DNA from: Candidatus Chloroploca mongolica
GTDB taxonomy: Bacteria; Chloroflexota; Chloroflexia; Chloroflexales; Chloroflexaceae
Assembly (NCBI RefSeq): GCF_004762035.2
Contig: NZ_SIJK02000028.1
Location: 1 to 64,000 of the forward strand
Reading direction: 5' to 3'
Length of the DNA stretch: 64,000 bases
Part shown: piece by piece, positions 18,301 to 24,739 of the stretch
How positions within the stretch are numbered: position 1 is the stretch's first letter
How the letters are laid out: every line of letters starts with the position of its first letter
Notes under the pieces: model-generated
The model's input: only the letters and a program-made list of their open reading frames with translations
Told to the model about the DNA's origin: nothing
Databases searched by the model: none
Program-made: the position numbers and the translations under genes

Positions 18301-18337
18301 ATGCATAGAGCATCAACAGTCGTTCGTGTTTCACCAT
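15314..18337 (-). CDS. Membrane-anchored GAF-GAF-GAF-SpoIIE-type protein phosphatase (RsbU-like)
   Basis: The protein is 1,007 residues from ATG 18337; TTG 18349 is an alternative. The first ~230 residues contain several hydrophobic segments (for example LPALLLFAALALAIDAL and PLALLGAAIY). Two clear GAF-type sensor blocks follow (around 250-415 and 420-580) and a third, weaker one around 590-740. The C-terminal ~235 residues are a PP2C/SpoIIE phosphatase with metal-site motifs MVGGDFFDFW, FVIADVSDKG, AGHNPP and CYTDGATET. Such enzymes dephosphorylate STAS anti-sigma antagonists. Two STAS proteins are encoded just upstream, so this is the likely activating arm of a partner-switching pathway. 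Confidence 0.92.
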   Translation of the reverse strand: MVKHERLLMLYALFVGLPGWLWLLFAPWFVPSLPALLLFAALALAIDALSFRTSFAEVYGLAGVVLLTAALSLGPGAAALIAALEGAVSGLLLTLIYNRPRTLYYLVARPFLRGGMRAAGLLLGAMLATAATGRLQYDPATLDPVALLIWSTLSLFGIIQLTRVGREWLQGGLSAVFAWWQRTWYLAVGAELLPLPLALLGAAIYRELGIAYFLLAGLAMVAAAAAVRRASLNLASQRRSVRELAMLNEVSRAIIRSELDVETLCELVYREAGKVVDTSSFHIGLFEGSRYTLMVRVQDNVRLPRLTVDLADGDGLIGWMHQTGKALLVEDFLEEMKHLPARPRYQSERPPRSGIYVPLLIGEEVIGSLSVQSYQPGAFAANDLRLLSLIADQAAVAITRARAFSEARRRAVQLQAIQQVSERITAILDLEQLLPAIVRLIHEHFAYHPVHIFTLKPGDQRIYFRASTATDEQLEAVRTRALMIGQGLIGAAARSKEVVLIGDVQRDPRYIAGNSNTRSELVVPLRIGAEVVGILDVQSAEVNDFDADDLFVMRTLADQIAIAIDSANIYRAQQEEAWTLNALLQVAENIGRANCVEDLLATAVRLPPILIGAARCYLLLWEQEAFVVRSSYGVTGKLRDALNGVPMTLTEAPLLARVYSLQTSQPMPLIRIIGAEERVRAWPVLASINAGQSLVALPLTGRSGHLGALVLDFDEVIAEFDTRQINLCIGAARQVAAALESLQLAQEAEVATKLEQEIKVARELQTALLPSKSPQLEGWQIASAWRSARMVGGDFFDFWRLPARPQLSEGDERTMPLGFVIADVSDKGVPAALFMALSRSLVRAAALDGSSPSVALERANRWINRDSESGMFVTLFYGILQPDTGQVRYSVAGHNPPMHYHASDGTITELRTPGIALGVLEEIQLNEAEICLQPGDILLCYTDGATETIDELQSEFGTDRLRDLIRLHHLEHAEVLVEAILQAVATYGRGQPPYDDITLLVLKRDRV

Positions 18338-18432
18338 GGCGCATAACAACAGGCGTTCAAAGTGTACCAGTGGCGGAGGTTCCCCGGGATCGAAGCCACC
18401 TCACCACGGCAACAATCGTTACACTGATGCAC

Positions 18433-19182
18433 CTACGAGTGCATACGCCCCTGCCCAAAAGCATGCTGTGCCTCTTCGAGGGTCGGATGGATCGAAAACA
18501 CCTGGACAAACCCGGTGAGGGTAAAGACCTCAAACACCTGAGGCTGCAACGAAGCGAGGCGCAACTCACCGCCGAGCGTCATCAACTCTTTGCGGATCAG
18601 CAACAGGGCACGCAGGCCACTACTCGAAAGAAAATTGACCCCATTGAACTCAAGCAGGACAAAGCGTGCCCCCAGGGCAATACGTTCGTGGACATCACGC
18701 GTCAGTTGCGGTGCAGTGACGGCATCAACGCGCCCTATGACAGGGATCACGATCACATCATCCCGCGAGCCAGGCGTAATATATTTGATCATGGTCAGCA
18801 CATTGCCGCCCTGGGGATTAAAATCGAAACGCACCTCGTCCATCAGGCGGGTGATCAAATAGAGACCGAGCCCACCGACCTGGCGTTCCTCAAGGGGTGA
18901 GGAGATATCAGGAGGCGGCACGTTTTGCGGATCGAACTGGCGACCATAATCACGTAACTCCAGCACAAACTGATTATGCTCGCACTGCCAGGTCAACGTC
19001 AGATCACCCGGCTCATCGCGATCATACGCGTGCTGGATCACATTGGTTGCTGCTTCATCAACCGCAAGTTGCACCTGCCAGGTCGCCCGCTCATCGAGGC
19101 CAGCGAGTTCAGCGGCCTCAGTTACAAACGCACTGATCCGGGCCAGGGCATCAAGATCGGCGGTAAGGGTAATGCTTTCCAT
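18433..19182 (-). CDS. Fusion of RsbW-type anti-sigma kinase and STAS antagonist domain
   Basis: The protein is 249 residues. Residues 1-135 form a GHKL serine kinase of the RsbW/SpoIIAB type: QLAVDEAATNVIQHAY with the N-box Asn47, then LRDYGRQFDP and GGLGLYLITRLMDEV. Residues ~142-249 form a STAS domain (VIVIPVIGRVDAVTAPQL) with NFLSSSGLRAL, whose Ser187 aligns with the serine phosphorylated in SpoIIAA/RsbV. Normally kinase and antagonist are separate proteins that swap partners; here they are joined. It lies 21 bases after the separate STAS gene (19204) and upstream of the phosphatase. No sigma factor gene is adjacent. Confidence 0.9.
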   Translation of the reverse strand: MESITLTADLDALARISAFVTEAAELAGLDERATWQVQLAVDEAATNVIQHAYDRDEPGDLTLTWQCEHNQFVLELRDYGRQFDPQNVPPPDISSPLEERQVGGLGLYLITRLMDEVRFDFNPQGGNVLTMIKYITPGSRDDVIVIPVIGRVDAVTAPQLTRDVHERIALGARFVLLEFNGVNFLSSSGLRALLLIRKELMTLGGELRLASLQPQVFEVFTLTGFVQVFSIHPTLEEAQHAFGQGRMHS

Positions 19183-19203
19183 AGGCTGAAGGCGAGTATC
19201 CGG

Positions 19204-19554
19204 CTAAAATGAGCCGACCGCCTCAATCGTATCGTTGTAGAGTTCGAAGAGCGAGGTAAACCCGGTGAGATCAAATACTTCTTTGATGCGTGGAGGCAAC
19301 CCGGCAATCCGAATATCGCCCCCCTCAAGATCAGTGATTTTCCATTCACGGGCACGTTTCCGTGCTTCAATCAAGACGCGCAGACCAGGGCTGCTAATAT
19401 ATTCTAATTTGGAACAGTCGAGCACAATCCGGTAGCGACCCTCGTCAAAGAGTGCATCAATGTGCTGTTTCAACTGCACTGCCGTCGCCGCATCAACCCG
19501 ACCGGCAATCTCAAGTAAATCAACCCGATTAAAGCGGCGGTGGTCAATATTCAT
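19204..19554 (-). CDS. STAS-domain anti-sigma factor antagonist (RsbV-like)
   Basis: This is a single STAS domain of 116 residues, the normal size. It opens RFNRVDLLEIAGRVDAATAV, and the phosphorylation loop is LEYISSPGLRVL. Ser55 aligns with the phosphoserine of SpoIIAA, while the preceding Asp of the usual DSSG is Ser and the following residue is Pro, as in several non-Bacillus homologues. Unphosphorylated, it would bind the kinase domain of the neighbouring fusion; phosphorylated, it would be reset by the SpoIIE-type phosphatase at 15314. The three genes share strand and order and probably form one operon read from about 19600. Confidence 0.92.
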   Translation of the reverse strand: MNIDHRRFNRVDLLEIAGRVDAATAVQLKQHIDALFDEGRYRIVLDCSKLEYISSPGLRVLIEARKRAREWKITDLEGGDIRIAGLPPRIKEVFDLTGFTSLFELYNDTIEAVGSF

Positions 19555-19759
19555 TCCTACACCTCACGACAACAGCCTCAACGACCTGCGTGCTACGCAC
19601 AGAGGAATTATAACACACTACAGTCTCATCTTCAGGTCTCTGCCCTTGAGCCATCAGGAAGCATTGCCTGGCCTGAAAAAAGCCTGTGACGCTGACGTTT
19701 TTCGCACCAGGCAACGCCGGCAACAGCAGCGAAAGCTAGAACCCCAGTTGCCATGAAGC

Positions 19760-20848
19760 TTATACTGGCATTGACTCATTTGCCCCCGACATCGTCAAGG
19801 GCAGCGTTGCCTTGACTTTGCGCAGGCGAGTCACGGCATCGATCGCCGCATCGTGTACATTGGCATCTTCGTCTTCCATGGCTCGCAGCAAGGCATTGAT
19901 CACGGGGGTCGTCGCAGCGGCCACGCCAAGCCTCCCAATGGCTCGCGCCGCTGCTTCACGCGCATAAGGGTCGCGATCGCTAATCAAAGCGGTGAGCTTT
20001 TCCACCATCTCACGCGTTCCCGCAAGCTCGCCTAGTTGGCCCAGGGCCAGTGCTGCGGCTGAGCGCACAAAGGGATCGGCATCACTCAGACAGAGGCTGA
20101 GATGATCGATCAATTGGGGTGAAGCAATCCGATCACCCAGCAAGCCCAGCGTACGCGCTGCGGCGTAACGAGTTTCGAGATCGCAATCGTAGAGCGCCAC
20201 ACGCGTCAGGGCTTTGACCAGTAGCGCCGGCGGCGTGCTGGCAAACAACCCCAGCATCCGTGCCGAAGCAGCCCGCACATGCGCGGCACTATCATTCAGG
20301 CCGTCATGCAATAAAACTAGATCGGCAGCCGTATACATGCCTTCGCGCTGTCGCAGGCTGCGAATCGTTTCATACCGTGATTGCCAACCTGGATCATGGA
20401 GGAGACGCCGTAACTGTTCTAGTTCTGTCGGCGGATATCCATCCAGTTCGGTCAGCAAGGTCACACGCAACCATTCATCACGGCTGCTATTTAACCGTTG
20501 CCGCGCCAGATGGATCACATTCAACCCAACAATCAGCTGCTCAACTGCTGAACGTAACTCCGCCTGCGAACGCAGTTCCCGCTCGATCAGGGTCGACAGT
20601 TGAAAGCGAATACGCCCCGCCCGCCGTACAATGATATCGGCACCAGGCCCCTGCACCATCTCTGCCAGGGTGAGCACGGCAGCAACTGGCTCACGCTGAA
20701 AAGCCTGGAGGAATGGTTCAAGCGTTCTTACAGCAAGATAGCCAAGGACTGAGCTTGTTCCGGAGATCTGAATTTCTTGTTGCGGGTTACGCGTAAAGCT
20801 ATGCATCTGTTCAGCAATACGCGCTCGCCATAACTCCTGGTCAAACAT
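19760..20848 (-). CDS. HEAT-repeat protein
   Basis: The 362-residue protein is made of alpha-helical repeats. From about residue 195 on, each ~31-residue unit carries the pattern 'VRAASARMLGLFA', 'TRYAAARTLGLLGD', 'VRSAAALALGQLGE' and 'AREAAARAIGRLG', typical of PBS-lyase/HEAT-like repeats. The N-terminal half is helical but without clear repeats. Such proteins are scaffolds or lyase/regulatory subunits; catalytic function is not implied. The start codon ATG 20848 lies inside a 16-bp palindrome and downstream of a 10-bp inverted repeat, so expression may be controlled. It is transcribed toward the STAS gene with a 205-base gap that holds nothing recognisable. Confidence 0.8.
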   Translation of the reverse strand: MFDQELWRARIAEQMHSFTRNPQQEIQISGTSSVLGYLAVRTLEPFLQAFQREPVAAVLTLAEMVQGPGADIIVRRAGRIRFQLSTLIERELRSQAELRSAVEQLIVGLNVIHLARQRLNSSRDEWLRVTLLTELDGYPPTELEQLRRLLHDPGWQSRYETIRSLRQREGMYTAADLVLLHDGLNDSAAHVRAASARMLGLFASTPPALLVKALTRVALYDCDLETRYAAARTLGLLGDRIASPQLIDHLSLCLSDADPFVRSAAALALGQLGELAGTREMVEKLTALISDRDPYAREAAARAIGRLGVAAATTPVINALLRAMEDEDANVHDAAIDAVTRLRKVKATLPLTMSGANESMPV

Positions 20849-20903
20849 AGCTATGTTTAACAGATAGCATTATGGTTTTTCATGTGGAGACACGCTATCT
20901 GTT
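20843..20903 (-). promoter_or_regulatory. Palindrome and inverted repeat at the HEAT gene start
   Basis: AAACATAGCTATGTTT (20843-20858) is a perfect 16-bp palindrome covering the start codon. Just upstream of the gene, AACAGATAGC (20859-20868) and GCTATCTGTT (20894-20903) form a perfect 10-bp inverted repeat with 25 bases between. The spacer includes CATAAT on the minus strand, a possible -10. The layout suggests an operator, or a structured leader. Confidence 0.4.
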
Positions 20904-21010
20904 TTCTCCTGCCTTATCGGAATTATAGCACATCAGCCTACCGCAAAGAGGCGAAGGAAGCGTAGCAATTAAGTTTCTGCCAAACGACTTTACGGATACA
21001 GCAAGTCCTA

Positions 21011-21087
21011 CTCGGGTTGTATACAGGAGTGCCGGCTCGGGTTGTATACAGGAGTGCCGGCTTTAGCCGGCTAAAGCCGGCACTCCT
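21011..21087. repeat. 25-bp tandem duplication running into a 38-bp perfect palindrome
   Basis: A 25-base unit beginning CTCGGGTTGTATACAGGAGT occurs twice in direct succession (21011-21035 and 21036-21060). The second copy ends in GGAGTGCCGG, which starts a loopless perfect palindrome (21050-21087) centred on TTAGCCGGCTAA. This fills most of the 338-base gap between the HEAT gene and ksgA; the rest shows only AT-rich sequence. Confidence 0.8.
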
Positions 21088-21186
21088 ATAGGCACACATC
21101 GTCTAGGATTGTTCTACATTAGGGTTGCAATAGGATGGTATGCTAACAAGCAGCATCTAGCGAAGTAGCAACATGCAAGGAACCTG

Positions 21187-22047
21187 ATGTCCAATCCATA
21201 TTTGCATCCCCAGCGTATTCGTGCAGCCCTACGCACCCTTGATCTCCGTCCTAGTCGCGGTATGGGCCAGAATTTTTTACTTGATGCCGACGCTCTGGCC
21301 GCGATTGTCACGGCAGCCGAGTTGTCGCCCACCGATCTTGTGGTCGAGGTTGGCCCTGGTCTGGGGGTGCTCACCTGGGAATTGACGCGACAGGCCGCCC
21401 ATACCATAGCGATCGAACTGGATCGTCGCCTCGCTGCTCGGCTCACCGAAGAGTTTGCCGGTCAACCTCTCACTATTGTGCAGGCTGATGTGTTACAGGT
21501 TCGTCCAGGCGATCTGTTGCCACCCGACACGCACACGTCAGGCTATAAATTGGTGGCGAATCTTCCCTATGCCATTACCTCGGCGGTGCTACGCCATTTT
21601 CTTGAAGCCGATCCTTCTCCAACGCTCTCGGTCGTCCTTGTACAGTGGGAAGTGGCCCAGCGCATTACCGCTAGCCCTGGTGCATTGAGCATCCTCGCAC
21701 ACTCGGTACAACTCTATGCCGAACCTACCATCATCGCCCGCGTGCCTGCGAGCAGTTTTTTGCCAGCCCCTGCCGTCGACTCTGCCGTGCTGCGACTGCG
21801 TCGCCGCCAGCAACTTGCCGTTGCCGTTGATGATGTTGACCGTCTCTTTCGGGTGATCAAGGCCGGTTTTCTGCACGGCCGTAAACAACTTGGCAATGCC
21901 CTGCCCAGCGGCCTCGCGGCAATGGGCTTCGATGTGCCCCGCGCCACAGCGCTCGTCGCCCTCGCTGCCGCTGGCATTGACCCCCAACGCCGCGCCGAAA
22001 CCCTGACCCTCGCTGAATGGGCCAGGCTTGATGCGGAGATCTGGTAA
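21187..22047 (+). CDS. rsmA: 16S rRNA dimethyladenosine transferase
   Basis: RsmA/KsgA dimethylates two adjacent adenosines in the 3' helix of 16S rRNA during late 30S assembly. The 286-residue length is typical. The SAM site is the run SRGMGQNFLLDADAL, then VVEVGPGLGVLTWEL (motif I), AIELDRRLAARL (motif II) and the catalytic NLPYAIT (family NLPY). The C-terminal helical subdomain follows. ATG 21187 has AAGGAA upstream. The gene is single on the plus strand after a repeat-rich gap, and the next gene has its own promoter. Confidence 0.96.
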   Translation: MSNPYLHPQRIRAALRTLDLRPSRGMGQNFLLDADALAAIVTAAELSPTDLVVEVGPGLGVLTWELTRQAAHTIAIELDRRLAARLTEEFAGQPLTIVQADVLQVRPGDLLPPDTHTSGYKLVANLPYAITSAVLRHFLEADPSPTLSVVLVQWEVAQRITASPGALSILAHSVQLYAEPTIIARVPASSFLPAPAVDSAVLRLRRRQQLAVAVDDVDRLFRVIKAGFLHGRKQLGNALPSGLAAMGFDVPRATALVALAAAGIDPQRRAETLTLAEWARLDAEIW

Positions 22048-22071
22048 GCAACTTTTGTCAATGTTTTGTTA

Positions 22072-22099
22072 TTGTTTTGCACAGAATATGTGGTATAAT
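22072..22099 (+). promoter_or_regulatory. Promoter of the PPOX-class gene
   Basis: TTGTTT (22072-22077) and a perfect TATAAT (22094-22099) are 16 bases apart, 43 bases before the chosen start codon. Confidence 0.6.
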
Positions 22100-22141
22100 C
22101 TAGACAGTGGGCACGAAAAATAAAGACAAATGAGGTATGGT

Positions 22142-22543
22142 ATGGAACAGACTATTCCGGGAAAACCCTTCAGCATTCTCTATAAGCAGCAGTACGCCAA
22201 TCTCTTCACCTTTCGCAAGAATGGTGAGGCTATCAAGACGCCGATCTGGTTTGCCGAGCGTCAGGGCAAGATTTATGTGATGACCACAATGGATTCAGGC
22301 AAGGTCAAGCGCATTCGTAATAATGGCCGGGTTCAGATTGGCCCCTCAGATCGCGCTGGCAAGCCGCTTGGCCCTACGGTTGAGGCCCAGGCCCGCATCC
22401 TCGAAGAGCACGAGTTTCAGGTAGCGAAAGATGCGCTCGACCGCAAGTATGGTCTGTTCAAGGCGATCTTCGATTTCTTTGGTACCCTCAGCGGGATGAA
22501 CCGTGCCTGGATCGAGATTTCGCCCGCGCCCGATGTCCTTTAG
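22142..22543 (+). CDS. PPOX-class F420/flavin-dependent oxidoreductase-like protein
   Basis: The protein is 133 residues with the split-barrel fold of pyridoxamine-phosphate-oxidase-like proteins. Visible features are the first strands LFTFRKNGEAIKTPIWFAER, then KIYVMTTMDSGKVKRIRNN, and VQIGPSDRAGKPLGPTVEAQ, the usual order in the 'PPOX class F420-dependent' family. Members use F420 or FMN to reduce small molecules or bind haem; none of these can be selected here. The start at 22142 is preferred over the in-frame ATG 22130 because GAGG lies six bases ahead. It has its own promoter and is followed by a perfect hairpin, so it is probably monocistronic. Confidence 0.85.
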   Translation: MEQTIPGKPFSILYKQQYANLFTFRKNGEAIKTPIWFAERQGKIYVMTTMDSGKVKRIRNNGRVQIGPSDRAGKPLGPTVEAQARILEEHEFQVAKDALDRKYGLFKAIFDFFGTLSGMNRAWIEISPAPDVL

Positions 22544-22573
22544 GGCTACTACCCTGACAATCTGTGCGTGGAG

Positions 22574-22610
22574 TGAGCAAAACGACCAGCTTCGCTGGTC
22601 GTTTTGCTCA
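22574..22610. repeat. Perfect 17-bp hairpin with TTC loop
   Basis: TGAGCAAAACGACCAGC (22574-22590), TTC, then its exact reverse complement (22594-22610). The apex CCAGC-TTC-GCTGG reads GCGAAGC on the other strand. It follows the PPOX gene and probably serves as its terminator or 3' stabiliser. Its right arm is partly duplicated at 22710. Confidence 0.8.
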
Positions 22611-22709
22611 GGGCTGCTGCAACGTCCGCCTCCGGCGGTAGGGTGTGGCGCGGCTGCGCCGCGCCACGAGAGTTTTTGGGCGCAACCCCAACAAGTTTGC
22701 AACAGCCCT
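22610..22709. mobile_element. 100-bp MITE-like element with flanking direct repeats
   Basis: The ends are AGGGCTGCTGCAA (22610-22622) and TTGCAACAGCCCT (22697-22709), 13-bp terminal inverted repeats with one mismatch. GTCGTTTTGCTC occurs immediately outside both ends (22598-22609 and 22710-22721), as expected for a target duplication, though 12 bp is long. The interior has no ORF but holds CCGCC-TCC-GGCGG and a 10-bp stem hairpin GTGGCGCGGC-TGC-GCCGCGCCAC (22645-22667). The TGTTGCAA-type ends resemble those of several IS families, so a full-length element elsewhere in the genome could mobilise it. Confidence 0.6.
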
Positions 22710-22766
22710 GTCGTTTTGCTCACTACGCGCACGCTTCATGAGAGGCATGTGGTAGTATAAGAGCCT

Positions 22767-24689
22767 ATGATGCAAACAGGTTGGCAACCTGGTCTCTGGT
22801 TTGTGGCACTTGTCGCACCCGTGCTGCTTTTTGTTGTTCCCGGATGGGTGCTGCTCCGTTGCTGGGGTGAATCTGCCAGACTTACATGGATCGAACAGGC
22901 TGCCCTGGCAAGCGGTATCGGGCTAACCCTCTATCCCCTGCTCTTGCTCTGGACAAGGAGCCTCGGTCTTTCGGCTGGTGCCTTCTATGCCTGGGGTCCA
23001 GCCGGGCTGGGTCTGCTTGTGATGGGTTGGCATGTCTTCCGCCGATCTGGGCATTCGCCCTGGCAGGCGTGGAGACAATGTACCCAGAGAGACCACCTCT
23101 GGCCGCTTGTCGCCCTCGCGGGTGTCGGCCTAACGCTCTTCATCGTGCGCTTGCTCATCATTGCCGAGCTTCGCATCCCACTCTGGGGCGATTCGGTGCA
23201 TCATACGATGATTGCCCAGTTGCTCATACAGAATGGGGGCCTCTTTGATTCATGGCAACCCTATGCGGCGATGGAAACCTTTACCTACCACTTTGGGTTC
23301 CATAGCCATGTCGCTGCCCTGATCTGGCTAACCGGGATGGATGCGCCCCAGGCTGTACTCGTTGGTGGGCAACTTGCCAATGCAGCCGCTGTTTTGACCC
23401 TCTATCCACTTGCGTTGCGCCTCGGACATAACCAATGGGCGGGTGTGGCGGCCTGGCTTATCGCAGGGCTGCTTCTCTCTATGCCGATGCTCTATGTCAA
23501 CTGGGGGCGCTATCCTCAACTTGACGGTCAGGCCATCCTCCCGGTGGCGATTGCTTTGCTCTGGTACTACCTCGCTGCACCCCAGCCTGCACGGGCTCTA
23601 TTTGTGCTCACGGCCTGCACTATGGCCGGTCTCGTGCTAACCCATTATCGGGTAGCGATCTTTGCGGCCTGTTTTCTCCCTGCCTATCTCGTGGTCATGG
23701 GGGGGCAAGGTGCCTGGCGTGCGTTAATAACCAAACTTGTGCTGCTCGTTCTCGCCGTCGCACTGCTGATCCTACCCTGGGTTGTGCGGATCTTTGAGGG
23801 AGGCCTGGTTGATTTGATGGGTGCCATTTTTGCTGCTTCAAGACCTGGGAGTGGCCTGGCAACCCAGGCCGAGGCGATCAATGCAATTGCCGATCCCCTC
23901 TTCTTTCTCCCCGCGCTTGTCTGGTATGCCATGCTCATCAGCCTTGTCTGGGCTGTCTGGCGCCGTGAGCAAGCCTTGCTCGTCGTGGCCATCTGGTGGC
24001 TCTGTGCGTTGCTAGTCGTCAACCCGCAACGCCTTGGTCTACCAGGGGCCGGGACAATTACGAATTTTGCGCTCTTCATTGCCGCCTATATTCCTGCGGC
24101 TCTTTTCCTTGCTGCCCCGGTAGGCTGGCTGCTGCACCGTCTCCGTGCCCCCGCAGCCCTGGCTGGAATAACGGTGGTGACACTTGCCCTCGGCCTCTGG
24201 GGCGGCACAATGCGTTTGCAAGATCTTGATCTAGCAACGCATGCCCTGGTTCAGCCCGAGGATCTCGTGGCGATGGACTGGATTGAACTGCATATCCCTG
24301 AAGACGCCCATTTCCTGGTCAATGGTTTTTTTTCTCATCCTGCCTCGGTAGTAGGAGGCGATGCAGGGTGGTGGTTGCCGTTGCTAGCCCAGCGCCCAAC
24401 AACACTGCCACCAATCCTCTATATCGCCGAGCAAGGGCCTCGTCCCGATTATGTCGCGTGGGTCAACGAACTCTATGCTACAATCGAGCGCCTGGGTATC
24501 GAGCATCCCACAACCCTCGCCATGCTCCGTGAACGTGAGATTGCCTACATCTACCTGGGGCAGCAACAGGGAATGATTGGCAATCCTGATCCAACTCGAG
24601 TGCTCGATCCTGCCGTTCTGCAGGCCAGTCCTCATTTCAAACTGCTCTACCAGCAGGATCAGGTCTGGATCTTTACGCTGCAAACATGA
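22767..24689 (+). CDS. GT-C-like polytopic membrane protein (copy 1)
   Basis: The protein is 640 residues with about a dozen hydrophobic segments. The first two helices are followed by a large loop carrying IPLWGDSVHHTMIAQLL and then TYHFGFHSHVAALIWL. The acidic residue in the first extracytoplasmic loop, followed by conserved His residues, is what GT-C lipid-sugar-dependent glycosyltransferases show. The C-terminal ~130 residues form a soluble domain (MDWIELHIPEDAHFLVNG and GDAGWWLPLLAQR). It would add a sugar from a polyprenyl-phosphate donor to an exported acceptor, but this is fold-level inference. ATG 22767 or 22770 is possible. It is followed by a close paralogue. Confidence 0.8.
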   Translation: MMQTGWQPGLWFVALVAPVLLFVVPGWVLLRCWGESARLTWIEQAALASGIGLTLYPLLLLWTRSLGLSAGAFYAWGPAGLGLLVMGWHVFRRSGHSPWQAWRQCTQRDHLWPLVALAGVGLTLFIVRLLIIAELRIPLWGDSVHHTMIAQLLIQNGGLFDSWQPYAAMETFTYHFGFHSHVAALIWLTGMDAPQAVLVGGQLANAAAVLTLYPLALRLGHNQWAGVAAWLIAGLLLSMPMLYVNWGRYPQLDGQAILPVAIALLWYYLAAPQPARALFVLTACTMAGLVLTHYRVAIFAACFLPAYLVVMGGQGAWRALITKLVLLVLAVALLILPWVVRIFEGGLVDLMGAIFAASRPGSGLATQAEAINAIADPLFFLPALVWYAMLISLVWAVWRREQALLVVAIWWLCALLVVNPQRLGLPGAGTITNFALFIAAYIPAALFLAAPVGWLLHRLRAPAALAGITVVTLALGLWGGTMRLQDLDLATHALVQPEDLVAMDWIELHIPEDAHFLVNGFFSHPASVVGGDAGWWLPLLAQRPTTLPPILYIAEQGPRPDYVAWVNELYATIERLGIEHPTTLAMLREREIAYIYLGQQQGMIGNPDPTRVLDPAVLQASPHFKLLYQQDQVWIFTLQT

Positions 24690-24739
24690 TAGAGCAAGCC
24701 AAGACGATTTGTGTCTGAGGAGTGCTGGCTAATGGTTGT

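Noticed and set aside
24324-24331. Run of eight T in the first GT-C gene as a phase-variation tract
   Set aside because: It is a short T-run in Phe codons and common in membrane protein genes; not distinctive enough.
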